Position numbers and translations under genes: made by a program
Notes under the pieces: model-generated
What the model saw: only the letters and a program-made list of their open reading frames with translations
Database searches by the model: none
Told to the model about the DNA's origin: nothing
NCBI RefSeq assembly: GCF_001411495.1
Contig: NZ_CP012982.1
Location: 3,100,001-3,164,000, forward strand
Direction of reading: 5' to 3'
Source: Burkholderia cepacia ATCC 25416
GTDB lineage: Bacteria > Pseudomonadota > Gammaproteobacteria > Burkholderiales > Burkholderiaceae
DNA: 64,000 nt
Shown: piece after piece, positions 7,866 to 16,826 of the stretch
Layout: each line of letters starts with the position of its first letter
Numbering within the stretch: the first letter of the stretch is position 1

Positions 7866-10331
7866 ATGAACGACCTGTCACGTCCTCCTGAAGCCGTTTC
7901 CGCGTCGCGTCTCGCCGCGTTCGTCGAGCGCTGCGCCGACACGATCATCCGCCGGCGCAAGCTGCTGATGCTGCTGTGCGTTGCGGTGACGCTCGCGCTC
8001 GGCTTGTCGGCCACGCGCCTGAAGCTCGATCCGGGCTTCAACAAGATGATCCCGATGCAGCACCCGTACATGCAGGTGTTCGAGCGCTATGCGGGTGCGT
8101 TCCCCGGCGCGAACACGATCCTCGTGAGCCTGCGCTGGAAGGGCGACGGCGACATCTACAACCAGACGTTCATGGACGCGCTGCGCCACGCGACCGACGA
8201 CGTCTTCTTCATCCCCGGCGTGAACCGCTCGCGCGTGTTCTCGCTGTTCACGCCGAATGTCCACTACACGGAAGTGACCGAGGCCGGCTTTCGCGGCGAC
8301 GTGGTCGTGCCCGGCCAGTTCTCGAGCGCGAACCCGGACGATCTCGCGAAGGTGCGCCGCAACGTCGCGCGTTCCGGGCAGATCGGCCGCCTCGTCGGCA
8401 ACGACCTGAAATCGGCGCTGATCCGCGCGGAACTGCGCGAGACCGACCCGGCCACCGGCAAGCGGCTCGACTACAGCGCGGTCGCGCGCCAGCTCGAGGA
8501 AATCCGCGCGCGTTATGCGAAGCAGGGCATCGACGTGAACATCATCGGCTTCGCGAAGCTGGTGGGCGACGTCGAGAGCGGCATCGCGGGCGTGATGGCG
8601 TTCTTCGCGCTCGCGTTCCTCGTGACGGCCGCGCTGCTGTTTGCCTACACGCGCTCGCTGAAGACCACCGTGCTGGCGCTCGTCGTCGCGCTGCTGCCGG
8701 TCGTGTGGCTGCTCGGCGCGCTGCCGCTGCTCGGGCTCGGCATCGACCCGATGTCGATCCTCGTGCCGTTCCTGATCTTCTCGATCGGCGTGTCGCACGC
8801 GGTGCAGATGACCAACGCATGGAAGCAGGCGCTGGTGCGCGGCGCGTCGCCCGTCGACGCCGCGCGCGACGCGTTCCGCAAGCTGTTCGTGCCGGGCACG
8901 GTCGCGCTGCTGACCAACGCGCTCGGCTTCATGGTCATCATGCGGATCAGGATCGACATCGTGCGCGAGCTCGGCATTACCGCGTGCCTCGGCGTGCTGC
9001 TGATGATCGTCACCAACAAGGTGTTCCTGCCGATCCTGCTGTCGTACACGCGCCTCGAACGCGGCACGCTGGCGCGCGCGCAGCGCACGGCGGCGGCCGG
9101 CGGCAGCGGGCGGTGGTCGCGCTTCGCGGTGTTCGCGCGGCCGGCGCCCGCGCTCGGCGTGTTCGCGGTGGCGCTGGCGCTGCTCGCGTACGGCACGCTC
9201 GAATCGCGCAAGCTGGAGATCGGCGACATCGGCACCGGCGCGCCGGAGCTGCGCGCGAACTCGCGCTACAACATCGACAACGCGGCGATCACGCACCAGT
9301 ACAACATCGGCGTGGACGTGCTGTCGGTGATCGTCGAGACGACCGGCTTCGACGACGCGTGCCTGCATTACCCGGTGATGAGCGCGATCGAGCGGTTCGA
9401 GATGAACATGCGCGGCGTGGCCGGCGTGCAGTCGGTGACGAGCGTGTCGTCGCAGGGCAAGGTGTTCATCGCCGCATTCAACGAGGGCAACCCGCGCTGG
9501 GCCGCGCTGCCGCGCTCGAGTGACGGGCTCACGCAAGGCTCCAACGCGTTCGACCCCGACAACGGGATGAACACCGCGAACTGCAAGGCGATCCAGGTCC
9601 TGATCTACACGAAGAACCACGAAGGCACGACCATCGCGCACATCGTCGACGAGATCAAGCGTTTCGCGGCCGAGAACCCGACGCCGAACGTCGCGTTCCG
9701 GCTCGCGGGCGGCAACGTCGGCGTGATGGCGGCGACCAACGAGGCGGTCGGCGACGCGGAGATCGCGATGCTGCTGTCGATCTTCGGCGCGATCGCGCTG
9801 CTCTGCGCGGTCACGTTCCGCTCGTGGCGCGCGGTGCTGTGCATCGTCGTGCCGCTCACGCTCGTGTCGATCCTGTGCAACGCGGTGATGGCGCTTCTCG
9901 GCATCGGGCTGAAGGTCGCGACGCTGCCGGTGATCACGCTCGGCGTGGGCGTGGGCGTCGACTACGGGATCTACCTGTACGAACGCCTGCAGCACGACCT
10001 CCGCCACGGCGCGACGCTGCCGGACGCATTCGCCGACGCGATGCGCCAGCGCGGCACGGCCGCGCTGTTCACGGCCGTCACGATGTTCATCGGCGTCGGT
10101 ACGTGGGCGTTTTCCGCGCTGAAGTTCCAGGTCGACATGGGCGTGCTGCTCGCGTTCATGTTCCTCGTGAACCTGTTCGGCGCCGTGTTCCTGCTGCCCG
10201 CGCTCGCCGCGTGGCTCGGCGTCGAGCGTGCCGAGCGCCGCGTGCAGCACGCGCATGCGCAGCCGTCGCCGGCGGCTCCGGCAACGCTGAAACCGTCGCC
10301 TGCGCTCGAACCCGGCAACCCGGTGCGCTGA
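7866..10331 (+). CDS. RND-superfamily (MMPL-type) transporter
   Basis: This 821-residue inner-membrane protein has the RND/MMPL layout: one N-terminal transmembrane helix (residues ~37-50), a periplasmic loop of ~200 residues, a block of helices from ~240 to 420, a further single helix near 450, a second periplasmic domain, and a last helix block from ~635 to 790. Half-length, single-polypeptide RND proteins of this kind export or import lipids and other hydrophobic molecules. It follows the YCF48 protein and precedes a Rieske oxygenase, and DUF1302/DUF1329 genes lie in the neighbouring operon. Transport of the steroid-like substrate or an intermediate is the best guess. Confidence 0.88.
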   Translation: MNDLSRPPEAVSASRLAAFVERCADTIIRRRKLLMLLCVAVTLALGLSATRLKLDPGFNKMIPMQHPYMQVFERYAGAFPGANTILVSLRWKGDGDIYNQTFMDALRHATDDVFFIPGVNRSRVFSLFTPNVHYTEVTEAGFRGDVVVPGQFSSANPDDLAKVRRNVARSGQIGRLVGNDLKSALIRAELRETDPATGKRLDYSAVARQLEEIRARYAKQGIDVNIIGFAKLVGDVESGIAGVMAFFALAFLVTAALLFAYTRSLKTTVLALVVALLPVVWLLGALPLLGLGIDPMSILVPFLIFSIGVSHAVQMTNAWKQALVRGASPVDAARDAFRKLFVPGTVALLTNALGFMVIMRIRIDIVRELGITACLGVLLMIVTNKVFLPILLSYTRLERGTLARAQRTAAAGGSGRWSRFAVFARPAPALGVFAVALALLAYGTLESRKLEIGDIGTGAPELRANSRYNIDNAAITHQYNIGVDVLSVIVETTGFDDACLHYPVMSAIERFEMNMRGVAGVQSVTSVSSQGKVFIAAFNEGNPRWAALPRSSDGLTQGSNAFDPDNGMNTANCKAIQVLIYTKNHEGTTIAHIVDEIKRFAAENPTPNVAFRLAGGNVGVMAATNEAVGDAEIAMLLSIFGAIALLCAVTFRSWRAVLCIVVPLTLVSILCNAVMALLGIGLKVATLPVITLGVGVGVDYGIYLYERLQHDLRHGATLPDAFADAMRQRGTAALFTAVTMFIGVGTWAFSALKFQVDMGVLLAFMFLVNLFGAVFLLPALAAWLGVERAERRVQHAHAQPSPAAPATLKPSPALEPGNPVR

Positions 10332-10398
10332 CCGGCGCCCCCATTTCCCCCGCGCGCGGCCGGCCGCCGCGCGTTGTCCACAAGAGGAGTCAACCCAC

Positions 10399-11478
10399 AT
10401 GTCCGCACGCCCTTACAAGATCGAAGCCCAGCCGCTCGCGCAGCGCTATGCGCGCGGCTGGCACTGCCTCGGGCTCGCCCGCGACTACAAGGACGGCAAG
10501 CCGCACACGCTGAACGCCTTCGGCCGCAAGCTCGCCGTGTTCGCCGATTCGACCGGCAAGGTCAACGTCGTCGACGCGTACTGCCCGCACATGGGCGCCG
10601 ACCTGAGCCTCGGCACGGTACAGGGCGACAACCTCGTGTGCCCGTTCCACGGCTGGGCGTGGAGCGGCGAAGGGCAGTGCGCATCGATTCCGTATTGCAA
10701 GCGGATCCCGCCGAAGGCGCGCATCGGCGCATGGCCGACCTGCGAGGAAAACAACCTGCTGTTCGTCTGGAACGACCCGGAAGGCAACGCACCGCCGCCG
10801 GAAGTCGCGATTCCGCGCCTCGACGTGTGCTTCTCCGACGAATGGTCGGACTGGGTCGTCGACAAGATGGTGATCCAGGCCAACTGCCGCGAGCTGGTCG
10901 ACAACATCTCGGACGTCGCGCACTTCGCGACCGTGCACCGCGCGCCGATCGACTATTTCGCGAACCTGTTCGAGGACCACAAGGCGACGCAGCTGATGGT
11001 CGGCCGCAGCGAGAAGCTCGGCGGCGACGCCCTGACCGCGCTGTCGACGTATTTCGGGCCGGCCGTGCACATCACGCAGATGACGGGGCGGAGCGGCGGG
11101 CAGCCGATCCACTCGGTGCTGCTGAACTGCCATGTGCCGATCGACATGAACAGCTTCGAGCTGCGCTACGGCGTGATCGTGAAGAAGGTGGCCGGGCTGT
11201 CCGACGAGCAGAACACGGAGATCGCGAACGCGTACGTGAAGGAAGCGCAGCGCGCGTTCTACGAGGACGTCGACATCTGGCACAGCAAGACGCGGATCGA
11301 CAACCCGCTGCTGTGCGAGGGCGACGGGCCGCTATACCAGATGCGCGACTGGTATTCGCAGTTCTACCTGGACGTGGCGGACGTGCGGCCGACGAGCGTC
11401 GCGCGCAAGGCGTTCGAGATGCGGATTCGCGAAGGCGATGCGCCGCCGGCGCTGCATCATGTGTTCGAGCCGCGGTAA
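10399..11478 (+). CDS. kshA: KshA-like Rieske non-heme iron oxygenase
   Basis: The 359-residue product has a Rieske [2Fe-2S] centre at C62, H64, C81 and H84, and the mononuclear iron motif D172, H175, H180 (DVAHFATVH). The C-terminal segment with [14 protein letters not shown] and the [10 protein letters not shown] pattern resembles the oxygenase component of 3-ketosteroid 9-alpha-hydroxylase (KshA). That enzyme hydroxylates C9 of androstadienedione and so opens ring B. It needs a reductase (KshB), which is not in the window. A GAGGAG ribosome site precedes the ATG. It ends the large + strand operon. KshA identity is inferred from motif resemblance; related Rieske enzymes act on other terpenoids. 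Confidence 0.82.
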   Translation: MSARPYKIEAQPLAQRYARGWHCLGLARDYKDGKPHTLNAFGRKLAVFADSTGKVNVVDAYCPHMGADLSLGTVQGDNLVCPFHGWAWSGEGQCASIPYCKRIPPKARIGAWPTCEENNLLFVWNDPEGNAPPPEVAIPRLDVCFSDEWSDWVVDKMVIQANCRELVDNISDVAHFATVHRAPIDYFANLFEDHKATQLMVGRSEKLGGDALTALSTYFGPAVHITQMTGRSGGQPIHSVLLNCHVPIDMNSFELRYGVIVKKVAGLSDEQNTEIANAYVKEAQRAFYEDVDIWHSKTRIDNPLLCEGDGPLYQMRDWYSQFYLDVADVRPTSVARKAFEMRIREGDAPPALHHVFEPR

Positions 11479-11543
11479 GAACCGGCGGGCCGTCCGCCGG
11501 CCGGAAAGCGGGGGCGCATCGAAATGCGTCCCGTCGGCCGGCA

Positions 11544-11576
11544 ACACCCGCCGCGCAAGGCGCACGCGGCGGGTGT
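11544..11576 (+). terminator. candidate terminator after the catabolic operon
   Basis: A 12-bp perfect inverted repeat (ACACCCGCCGCG and its complement) with a 9-nt loop lies 66 bases after the Rieske gene and before the cold-shock promoter. No run of T follows, so it may be a weak terminator or one helped by Rho. Confidence 0.5.
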
Positions 11577-11600
11577 GCTTGTGCGCCGCATCAAAATGTC

Positions 11601-11629
11601 TTGACGAAACGGCCGCTACCGCGTAGTGT
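11601..11629 (+). promoter_or_regulatory. sigma-70-type promoter for the cold-shock gene
   Basis: TTGACG at 11601-11606 and TAGTGT at 11624-11629 are separated by exactly 17 bases. The transcript would carry a 5' leader of roughly 130 nt before the GTG start at 11769. Long leaders are usual for csp genes and often mediate temperature control. Confidence 0.6.
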
Positions 11630-11768
11630 CCATGGCCGAAGTGTTCAAGAAGTTCGATTGCTCATCATTGGCCGCACTCCGTGCGGCGGTCGTTGGTCTC
11701 TCCCTCTTTTGAGTCTTTCTGTGCCCGTTGCGGGCGCATGTTCAATTATTCGTATTAAGGAAGTATTT

Positions 11769-11972
11769 GTGGATACCGGTACCGTCAAGTGGTTCAACGA
11801 AACCAAGGGCTTTGGTTTCATCTCCCCGGACAACGGCGGCGACGATCTGTTCGCCCATTTCTCTGAAATTCGCGGCACGGGCTTCAAGACCCTGGCCGAA
11901 GGCCAGAAGGTCAGCTTCGAAGTGAAGCGCGGCCCGAAGGGTCTGCAAGCGTCGAACATCACGCCGCAGTAA
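11769..11972 (+). CDS. cold-shock protein (CspA family)
   Basis: The 67-residue product is a single cold-shock domain with RNP1 (KGFGFI) and RNP2-like (DLFAHFSEI) motifs. It binds single-stranded RNA/DNA and acts as an RNA chaperone. The start is GTG: the homologous sequence begins exactly there ([14 protein letters not shown]), with an AAGGA ribosome site just upstream. Its own promoter and ~130-nt leader make it independent of the catabolic operon. A strong hairpin follows 95 bases after the stop. Confidence 0.95.
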   Translation: MDTGTVKWFNETKGFGFISPDNGGDDLFAHFSEIRGTGFKTLAEGQKVSFEVKRGPKGLQASNITPQ

Positions 11973-12440
11973 GCCGCATCGGCAGCGGCCGCCAAACGGT
12001 GGCCGCCGTCGGACGGATTGGCGCGCACGGCGCCGCTTCGGCGGCAGCCGGCGCGTTTCCGATGCGCACGACCGATGCATCGCGACATTCACGATGCATC
12101 GGTCGTGTCGCCTCCCTCATCGCATGCCTGTATGGCGTGCGACGCAACGCCCTCGCGAAGCGCCCGCCGCTTCGCCAGCGCATCACCGCTTCAACGCATC
12201 AACCCGAGCAGACCGCCGCCATGCCTTGCCGGCGCGGTCCCGACTTGCGCGGCGCTTTATGCGCCGCCGCCACCGACCGCCTGAACGCCGCAACGCGCCG
12301 GGCTCCGATCGCAAGACAGGCCCATGGCCCGTCTGAACGAACCGATCCCCGGCAGCCTGCCGGCCGCCGTCCCGTTGCGGGACACGGCGCCGGGCAGATC
12401 GCCGCGGCTGCGGTCAATTACCTTGTCTGGAGGAATTGGT
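11973..12440 (+). other. 468-bp gene-free interval between csp and infA
   Basis: I see no convincing protein here, although several short ORFs are open because of the high GC. It holds a large hairpin at 12067-12107 and presumably the infA promoter, which I could not place with confidence. The last bases carry the infA ribosome site. Confidence 0.5.
12067..12107 (+). terminator. large hairpin downstream of the cold-shock gene
   Basis: A perfect 16-bp inverted repeat (CACGACCGATGCATCG and its complement) encloses a 9-nt loop. It would end or stabilise the csp transcript. No T-run follows on the + strand. The stem itself contains the palindrome CGATGCATCG in each arm. Confidence 0.5.
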
Positions 12441-12704
12441 TTGGCAAAAGAAGAACTGCTGGAACTGGACGGAATCGTCGACGAAGTGCTGCCGGACAGC
12501 AAATACCGTGTCACGCTGGAAAACGGCGTCGTGGTGGGCGCGTACGCGTCGGGCCGCATGCGCAAGAACCACATCCGCATTCTCGCGGGCGACCGCGTGA
12601 CGCTGGAACTGTCGGTCTATGACCTCACCAAGGGCCGCATCAACTTCCGGCACAAGGACGCGAATTCGCCGCGTCCGCAGCGCACCGGTGGGCCGCGTCG
12701 TTAA
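12441..12704 (+). CDS. infA: translation initiation factor IF-1, long paralogue
   Basis: The 87-residue product is an S1/OB-fold IF-1. It includes the segments [19 protein letters not shown] and [15 protein letters not shown], and a short basic tail beyond the usual 72 residues. It binds the 30S A site during initiation. The start is TTG at 12441, with a GGAGGA ribosome site at 12429-12434; the upstream ATG at 12324 would add unrelated residues. Burkholderia genomes usually carry a canonical infA in the ribosomal protein cluster and a second copy such as this one. Placement beside a csp gene suggests a role in translation under cold or stress, which is inferred. Confidence 0.93.
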   Translation: MAKEELLELDGIVDEVLPDSKYRVTLENGVVVGAYASGRMRKNHIRILAGDRVTLELSVYDLTKGRINFRHKDANSPRPQRTGGPRR

Positions 12705-12871
12705 GCGGCAACGATCGGCGCGCAACCGCGTGCCGATCGAATCCCGTCCGGCCTCCACGGCCGGACGAACCGGATGAACGGCCCGTTGCTTGCCGTTTAC
12801 CGGCCGCCGGCGGCGTCGTCATGCCGCAGCGGCCCACATCGCCTTCGCCGGCCGCTGCTTGTGCGCAACGC

Positions 12872-13678
12872 TCAGGCAGCCGCGTCCCGCAGGAAATCCT
12901 CGATGACCATCGCGAAATACGGCGGGCACTCCTGCATCGGGTAATGCCCGCAATTCGGTATCGTCGCGAGCCGCGCGTTCGGGTGCCACGCCAGGAACGT
13001 AGCCTGCATCGCCGCTTCGTCGAGCCCCGGATCCTTGTCGCCGACGATCACCAGGAAGCGCGTGTCGAGCCCGCGGACATCGTCGACGAAATCCGTTCCG
13101 GTCAGCATGTCGAGATACGCGAGCCGGCAGGCCGGCGCCACGCGCTCGCGGTTCTGCCGCAGCTTCAGGTCGGCCCAGCGCGCCGACAATCCACCCGTCA
13201 CGAATCGCATGAGCCGGCGAAACGCATCGTCATCGACGGCCGTGCTCGCGAAGAACGCGCGTGCGTCGTCGTTCAGGCGGTTGCCGGCGGCCGACACCGG
13301 GCACACGGCGATCGCGCTCTTGATGCGGGAGGGCGCATCGGCGGCGAGCCGTTGTGTCGCCATGCCCGTCATCGAATGGCCGATCACGTGAAAGCGCGGC
13401 CAGCCGAGACGATCCGCGAGCGCGAGGCAGTCGGCCGAGATCTCGTCGACGGTACAGGTACCGCTCAGGTGGATGGATTCGCCGTAGCCGCGCAGGTCGA
13501 CGAATACGTACGTGAATGCCGATTCGTCGAGATACGGGAGCAGCGCCGCGTAGTTCGTATGGTCGCCGAGCCAGTCGTGCAGAACCATCACGCATTCGGG
13601 GCCGGTACCGTGCCGCAGGTAGCCGAGGCCGTCGTGGTCGGCGTTCGGCCCGGAGGAGAGGGTGTCGATACGGTTCAT
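12872..13678 (-). CDS. alpha/beta hydrolase
   Basis: The 268-residue product is an alpha/beta hydrolase. The oxyanion region is LHDWLGDH, the nucleophile elbow is GHSMTG, the acid lies in VGDKDPGLDE, and the catalytic His is in CGHYPMQE. The substrate is unknown. The start at 13678 is chosen because the family sequence begins there. The frame is open upstream, but that part crosses a terminator-like hairpin. An AAGGAAA sequence lies ~13 bases before the ATG. It is monocistronic and convergent with infA. Confidence 0.88.
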   Translation of the reverse strand: MNRIDTLSSGPNADHDGLGYLRHGTGPECVMVLHDWLGDHTNYAALLPYLDESAFTYVFVDLRGYGESIHLSGTCTVDEISADCLALADRLGWPRFHVIGHSMTGMATQRLAADAPSRIKSAIAVCPVSAAGNRLNDDARAFFASTAVDDDAFRRLMRFVTGGLSARWADLKLRQNRERVAPACRLAYLDMLTGTDFVDDVRGLDTRFLVIVGDKDPGLDEAAMQATFLAWHPNARLATIPNCGHYPMQECPPYFAMVIEDFLRDAAA

Positions 13679-13708
13679 TTCAAGGCGTTTCCTTTTGGTG
13701 GGTGAACC

Positions 13709-13744
13709 AAAACGAAACGCCCTCCCGGCGGACCGGGAGGGCGT
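13709..13744 (-). terminator. terminator-like hairpin in the leader of the hydrolase gene
   Basis: A perfect 12-bp stem (13717-13728 and 13733-13744) with a 4-base loop is followed, reading leftward, by a T-rich run (TTTCGTTTT). The structure sits about 30 bases before the hydrolase ATG. It therefore looks like an attenuator or the end of a small leader RNA rather than the end of a protein gene, since no gene precedes it on that strand. Confidence 0.6.
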
Positions 13745-13932
13745 CTTGAAAGTGCGTCGATCGTATCGGGCCAATCGGCGAAAGTCAACGTTCGACGTGC
13801 CATCCCGCCCAACACGTCGATGCGGCGCGCATTGACCGGCGGTTGTCGTCCGACAGCCGCAACGCGATCGTCAGACCGATGTCGTGACGCGGAAAACCGC
13901 GTCGGCCGGCGGCTGACCGCACGCGCGGCGAC

Positions 13933-13954
13933 GCGGTTCGCGTGCGGTTCGCGT
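13933..13954 (+). repeat. tandem 11-bp repeat, two copies
   Basis: The unit GCGGTTCGCGT occurs twice in direct tandem, with a degenerate third copy after it. It lies just upstream of the putative promoter of the phosphoesterase gene and could be a regulator site, but nothing else supports that. Confidence 0.5.
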
Positions 13955-13959
13955 GCGGC

Positions 13960-13989
13960 TTTACGTGCGGGCCGGCGCGGTCGTACACT
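13960..13989 (+). promoter_or_regulatory. possible promoter of the phosphoesterase gene
   Basis: TTTACG (13960-13965) and TACACT (13984-13989) with an 18-base spacer lie ~115 bases before the ATG at 14103. The match to consensus is moderate. The rest of the interval 13745-14102 shows only GC-rich palindromes. Confidence 0.35.
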
Positions 13990-14102
13990 CGTCGGCAATT
14001 CGCGGCCCGCGCCGCGCGTGCGGCTTTCAATTCCTTCAGCGTCTTTCAGCGGGCCAACGGCCGTGCCAGCCGGACTTTCGTCGCGCGACGCCAGGAGGCG
14101 CC

Positions 14103-15350
14103 ATGAGTGCAGACGCAGCCCCCGCATCCCCGTCGGTTCAGGACCGCATCCGGCACGTGTTCGTGCTGATGCTCGAGAACCGCTCCTTCGACCACCTGTT
14201 CGCGCTGTCGGGCTACCCCGGCATCGTCGCCGCGTCGCCGGGCAACAGCAACGCGTATGGCGGCGCGGTCTATCCGTTCGGCGGCGGCGCGCCCGACCGG
14301 ATGCCGACCGATCCGTGCCACGAATTCACCGACGTGCTCGAGCAGCTCTGCGGCGCGGGCGTGCCGTTCGTGAAAGGGCAGGCCTATCCGCCGGTTCGCA
14401 ATACCGGATTCGTGTCGAACTACGCGACGTCGCGTTCCGAAGGCAAGCCGCCGCAGCCGGCCGACGCGGGCAAGATCATGCAGGGCGTCGACATCGCGAC
14501 GCAGGCGCCGTCGCTGCACGCGCTCGCGAACGCGTTCGTGCTGTGCGACGCGTGGCACGCATCGATGCCCGGGCCGACCTGGCCGAATCGCTTCTTCCTG
14601 CACGGTGCGTCGTCGGCCGGGCTCGATCATTCGCCGACCAGGGAAGAAATGGCCGGATGGGACGCGTTCGACGGTTTTCCGTATCCGAAGGGCTCGATCT
14701 TCGCCGCGCTCGGCGACGACAACTGGCGCATCTACCAGGACCAGACGGGCAATCCGGTCGGCCACGTGCCGCAGGTGGCGTCGCTGAAGGGCATCAGCTT
14801 CTTCGACATCGACGACCTCGCGCATTTCGAGGCCGATCTCGCTACGGGCTATACGGCGCGCTATACGTTCATCGAGCCCGGTTACGGCGACATCGTGCAC
14901 GGCACCTACCAGAACGGCAGCTCGCAGCATCCGATGGACGGCCTCGCCGGCGGCGACCAGCTCGTCGCGCGCGTGTACAACGCGATCCGCAATTCGCCGG
15001 TGTGGAACAGCAGCCTGCTCGTGATCTGCTACGACGAGCACGGCGGCTTCTACGATTCGGTCGGGCCGGGCGCCGCGCCGCCGCCGAACGATGGCGCGGT
15101 GGCGACGTTGAACGCGAGCGGCTTCGGGTTCGACGTGTACGGCGTGCGGGTGCCGGCGATCGTGATTTCGCCGTGGGTCGCGGCCGGGCAGGTCGACCAT
15201 ACGACGTACGACCATGCGTCGGTCGCCGCGACGCTCGAGCGGCTGTTCGGCCTGGCGCCGCTGACCGACCGCGACCGTCTCGCGAACGATCTGCTGGCGC
15301 TCGTGACGACTACGTGCCGGACGGATTGTCCGCAAAGGATCGGAACATGA
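14103..15350 (+). CDS. phospholipase C-family phosphoesterase
   Basis: The 415-residue product belongs to the phosphoesterase family of bacterial phospholipases C and acid phosphatase AcpA. The N-terminal VFVLMLENRSFDHLF motif (Glu-Asn-Arg-Ser metal and nucleophile region), the YDEHGGFYD motif near residue 315 and the late DHTTYDHASVAATLER segment are all present. It is much shorter than the secreted ~700-residue PlcN/PlcH enzymes and lacks the C-terminal repeats. I see no signal peptide; the first residues are MSADAAPASPS, so it may be cytoplasmic or exported without a classical signal. Its stop overlaps the next small ORF. The substrate is not known. Confidence 0.88.
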   Translation: MSADAAPASPSVQDRIRHVFVLMLENRSFDHLFALSGYPGIVAASPGNSNAYGGAVYPFGGGAPDRMPTDPCHEFTDVLEQLCGAGVPFVKGQAYPPVRNTGFVSNYATSRSEGKPPQPADAGKIMQGVDIATQAPSLHALANAFVLCDAWHASMPGPTWPNRFFLHGASSAGLDHSPTREEMAGWDAFDGFPYPKGSIFAALGDDNWRIYQDQTGNPVGHVPQVASLKGISFFDIDDLAHFEADLATGYTARYTFIEPGYGDIVHGTYQNGSSQHPMDGLAGGDQLVARVYNAIRNSPVWNSSLLVICYDEHGGFYDSVGPGAAPPPNDGAVATLNASGFGFDVYGVRVPAIVISPWVAAGQVDHTTYDHASVAATLERLFGLAPLTDRDRLANDLLALVTTTCRTDCPQRIGT

Positions 15351-15589
15351 GTACGACACCGGACCCGCGCGATGCGCTGCCCGTGCGCGACGGCACGAGC
15401 CTGATCGCGTACCTGCACATCCTGAAGAAAGCGCATGCGGCGCTGGTCGGCCATGACAAGGCCCATCGGCGCTTCGGCGAGATCGTGACGCGAGGGCAGG
15501 CGCGGCAATACATCGAGGAACTGATGCCGGCGCTGCTGCGGGCGCGCGAAGCGCATCGGCAGCGCAGGCACGGCCGGAAGCATCAATGA
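15347..15589 (+). CDS. small hypothetical protein coupled to the phosphoesterase
   Basis: The 80-residue product is charged and helical with a basic C-terminus (REAHRQRRHGRKHQ). Its ATG overlaps the phosphoesterase stop (ATGA), a sign of translational coupling. I do not recognise a family. It could be an accessory or regulatory partner of the phosphoesterase. Its end abuts a decayed transporter fragment on the other strand. Confidence 0.6.
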   Translation: MSTTPDPRDALPVRDGTSLIAYLHILKKAHAALVGHDKAHRRFGEIVTRGQARQYIEELMPALLRAREAHRQRRHGRKHQ

Positions 15590-15780
15590 TGCGGCGAGCG
15601 GCACCGATACCGAAGATGCGAGCGCGCACAGCAGCGACGCGACGGTGAAGGGGGCCGTGCCCGCGATGAAGATGCGGCGCCGGCCGTGCAAATCGGCGAG
15701 CAGCCGGCCCGTCGGCAGCAGAAGCGAGGTTGCCGCGCTGCCGACGACCCGTTGCACTGCGCCGACGCCCGCGTTCGCTT
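15590..15780 (-). pseudogene. MFS transporter fragment
   Basis: Read on the - strand, about 60 residues match the early part of drug-resistance MFS proteins: a helix ending in LLLPTGRLLADLHGRRR (the loop 2-3 motif A), followed by IFIAGTAPFTVASLLCALA. There is no upstream helix 1 and no downstream continuation. It begins directly after the stop of the aldolase gene and ends at the small ORF, so it is the remnant of a once larger gene. Confidence 0.65.
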
Positions 15781-16810
15781 ACGCCACCACCTCCCGCGCC
15801 CGCACCATCGTCAGCGCCGCGTCCTCGATCATGTCCTCCTGCCCGCCGACGAGCCGCTGCCGGCCCAGTTCGACGAGGATGTCGCGCGCGGGAATCCCGT
15901 ACTTCGCTTCCGCACGCTTCGCGAACAGCAGGAACGACGAGTAGACGCCTGCATAGCCGAGCGTCAGCGCATCGCGGTCGAGGCGGATCGGCGAATCCAT
16001 GATCGGCACGACGAGATCCTCGGCGACGTCCGAGATCGCGAACACGTCGACGCCGGTCTCGATCCCCATCCGGTCGCATACCGCGACGAACACTTCCATC
16101 GGCGTGTTGCCCGCGCCGGCGCCGAGGCCGGCCGCGGCCGCATCGATCCGGTTCGCGCCGGCCGCCACGGCCGCGACCGAGTTCGCGACGCCCATCGCGA
16201 GGTTGTGATGGCCGTGGAAACCGAGCTCCGTCTCCGGCTTCAGCGCATCGCGCACCTGGCCGATCCGCGCGGTCACGTCGTCGGGCAGCATGTGGCCGGC
16301 CGAATCGGTGATGTAGATGCAGTTCGCGCCGTACGATTCCATCAGCTTCGCCTGCACGACGAGCTGCGCCGGCGACGACATGTGCGCCATCATCAGGAAG
16401 CCGACCGTATCGAGGCCGAGCGTGCGCGCGAGGCCGATGTGTTGTTCCGATACGTCCGCTTCGGTGCAGTGCGTCGCGACGCGGATCGTGCCGACGCCGA
16501 GTTCGTGCGCCATGCGCAGATGCTCGACGGTGCCGATGCCGGGCAGCAGCAGCGCCGATACCTTCGCCTGCTTCAGCTCCGGGATCACGGCGCCCAGGTA
16601 CGCCTCGTCGGTGTGCGCGGGGAAACCGTAGTTGACCGAGGCGCCGCCGAGCCCGTCGCCGTGCGTGACCTCGATCAGCGGCACGCCGGCCGCGTCGAGC
16701 CCGCGCGCGATGTTGCGCATCTGGTCGAGCGTGATCTGGTGGCGCTTCGGGTGCATCCCGTCGCGCAACGACATGTCGTGGACGGTGATCTTCTTGCCTG
16801 CAAGTGACAT
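15779..16810 (-). CDS. mhpE: 4-hydroxy-2-oxovalerate aldolase
   Basis: The 343-residue product is full length. It has the DRE-TIM motif [11 protein letters not shown] at residues ~15-25 and the metal-binding [10 protein letters not shown] motif near residue 195. The C-terminal communication domain ends in [10 protein letters not shown]. It splits 4-hydroxy-2-oxoacids to pyruvate and acetaldehyde or propanal and channels the aldehyde to the dehydrogenase encoded immediately upstream (16-base gap). The trio with the hydratase forms the lower meta-cleavage pathway (MhpDFE, BphHIJ, HsaEFG). In a steroid pathway it would be HsaF. It is the last gene of the leftward operon. Confidence 0.96.
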   Translation of the reverse strand: MSLAGKKITVHDMSLRDGMHPKRHQITLDQMRNIARGLDAAGVPLIEVTHGDGLGGASVNYGFPAHTDEAYLGAVIPELKQAKVSALLLPGIGTVEHLRMAHELGVGTIRVATHCTEADVSEQHIGLARTLGLDTVGFLMMAHMSSPAQLVVQAKLMESYGANCIYITDSAGHMLPDDVTARIGQVRDALKPETELGFHGHHNLAMGVANSVAAVAAGANRIDAAAAGLGAGAGNTPMEVFVAVCDRMGIETGVDVFAISDVAEDLVVPIMDSPIRLDRDALTLGYAGVYSSFLLFAKRAEAKYGIPARDILVELGRQRLVGGQEDMIEDAALTMVRAREVVA

Positions 16811-16826
16811 CGTGTGACTCCTCGAC

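Noticed and set aside
7878..10400. 840-codon - strand ORF opposite the RND transporter
   Set aside because: Composition is dominated by Arg, His, Asp and Val from antisense codons, no domain fits, and the + strand encodes a clear transporter.
12324..12440. Upstream ATG start for infA
   Set aside because: It would add 39 residues unrelated to IF-1 and cross the ribosome site at 12429; TTG at 12441 matches the family start.
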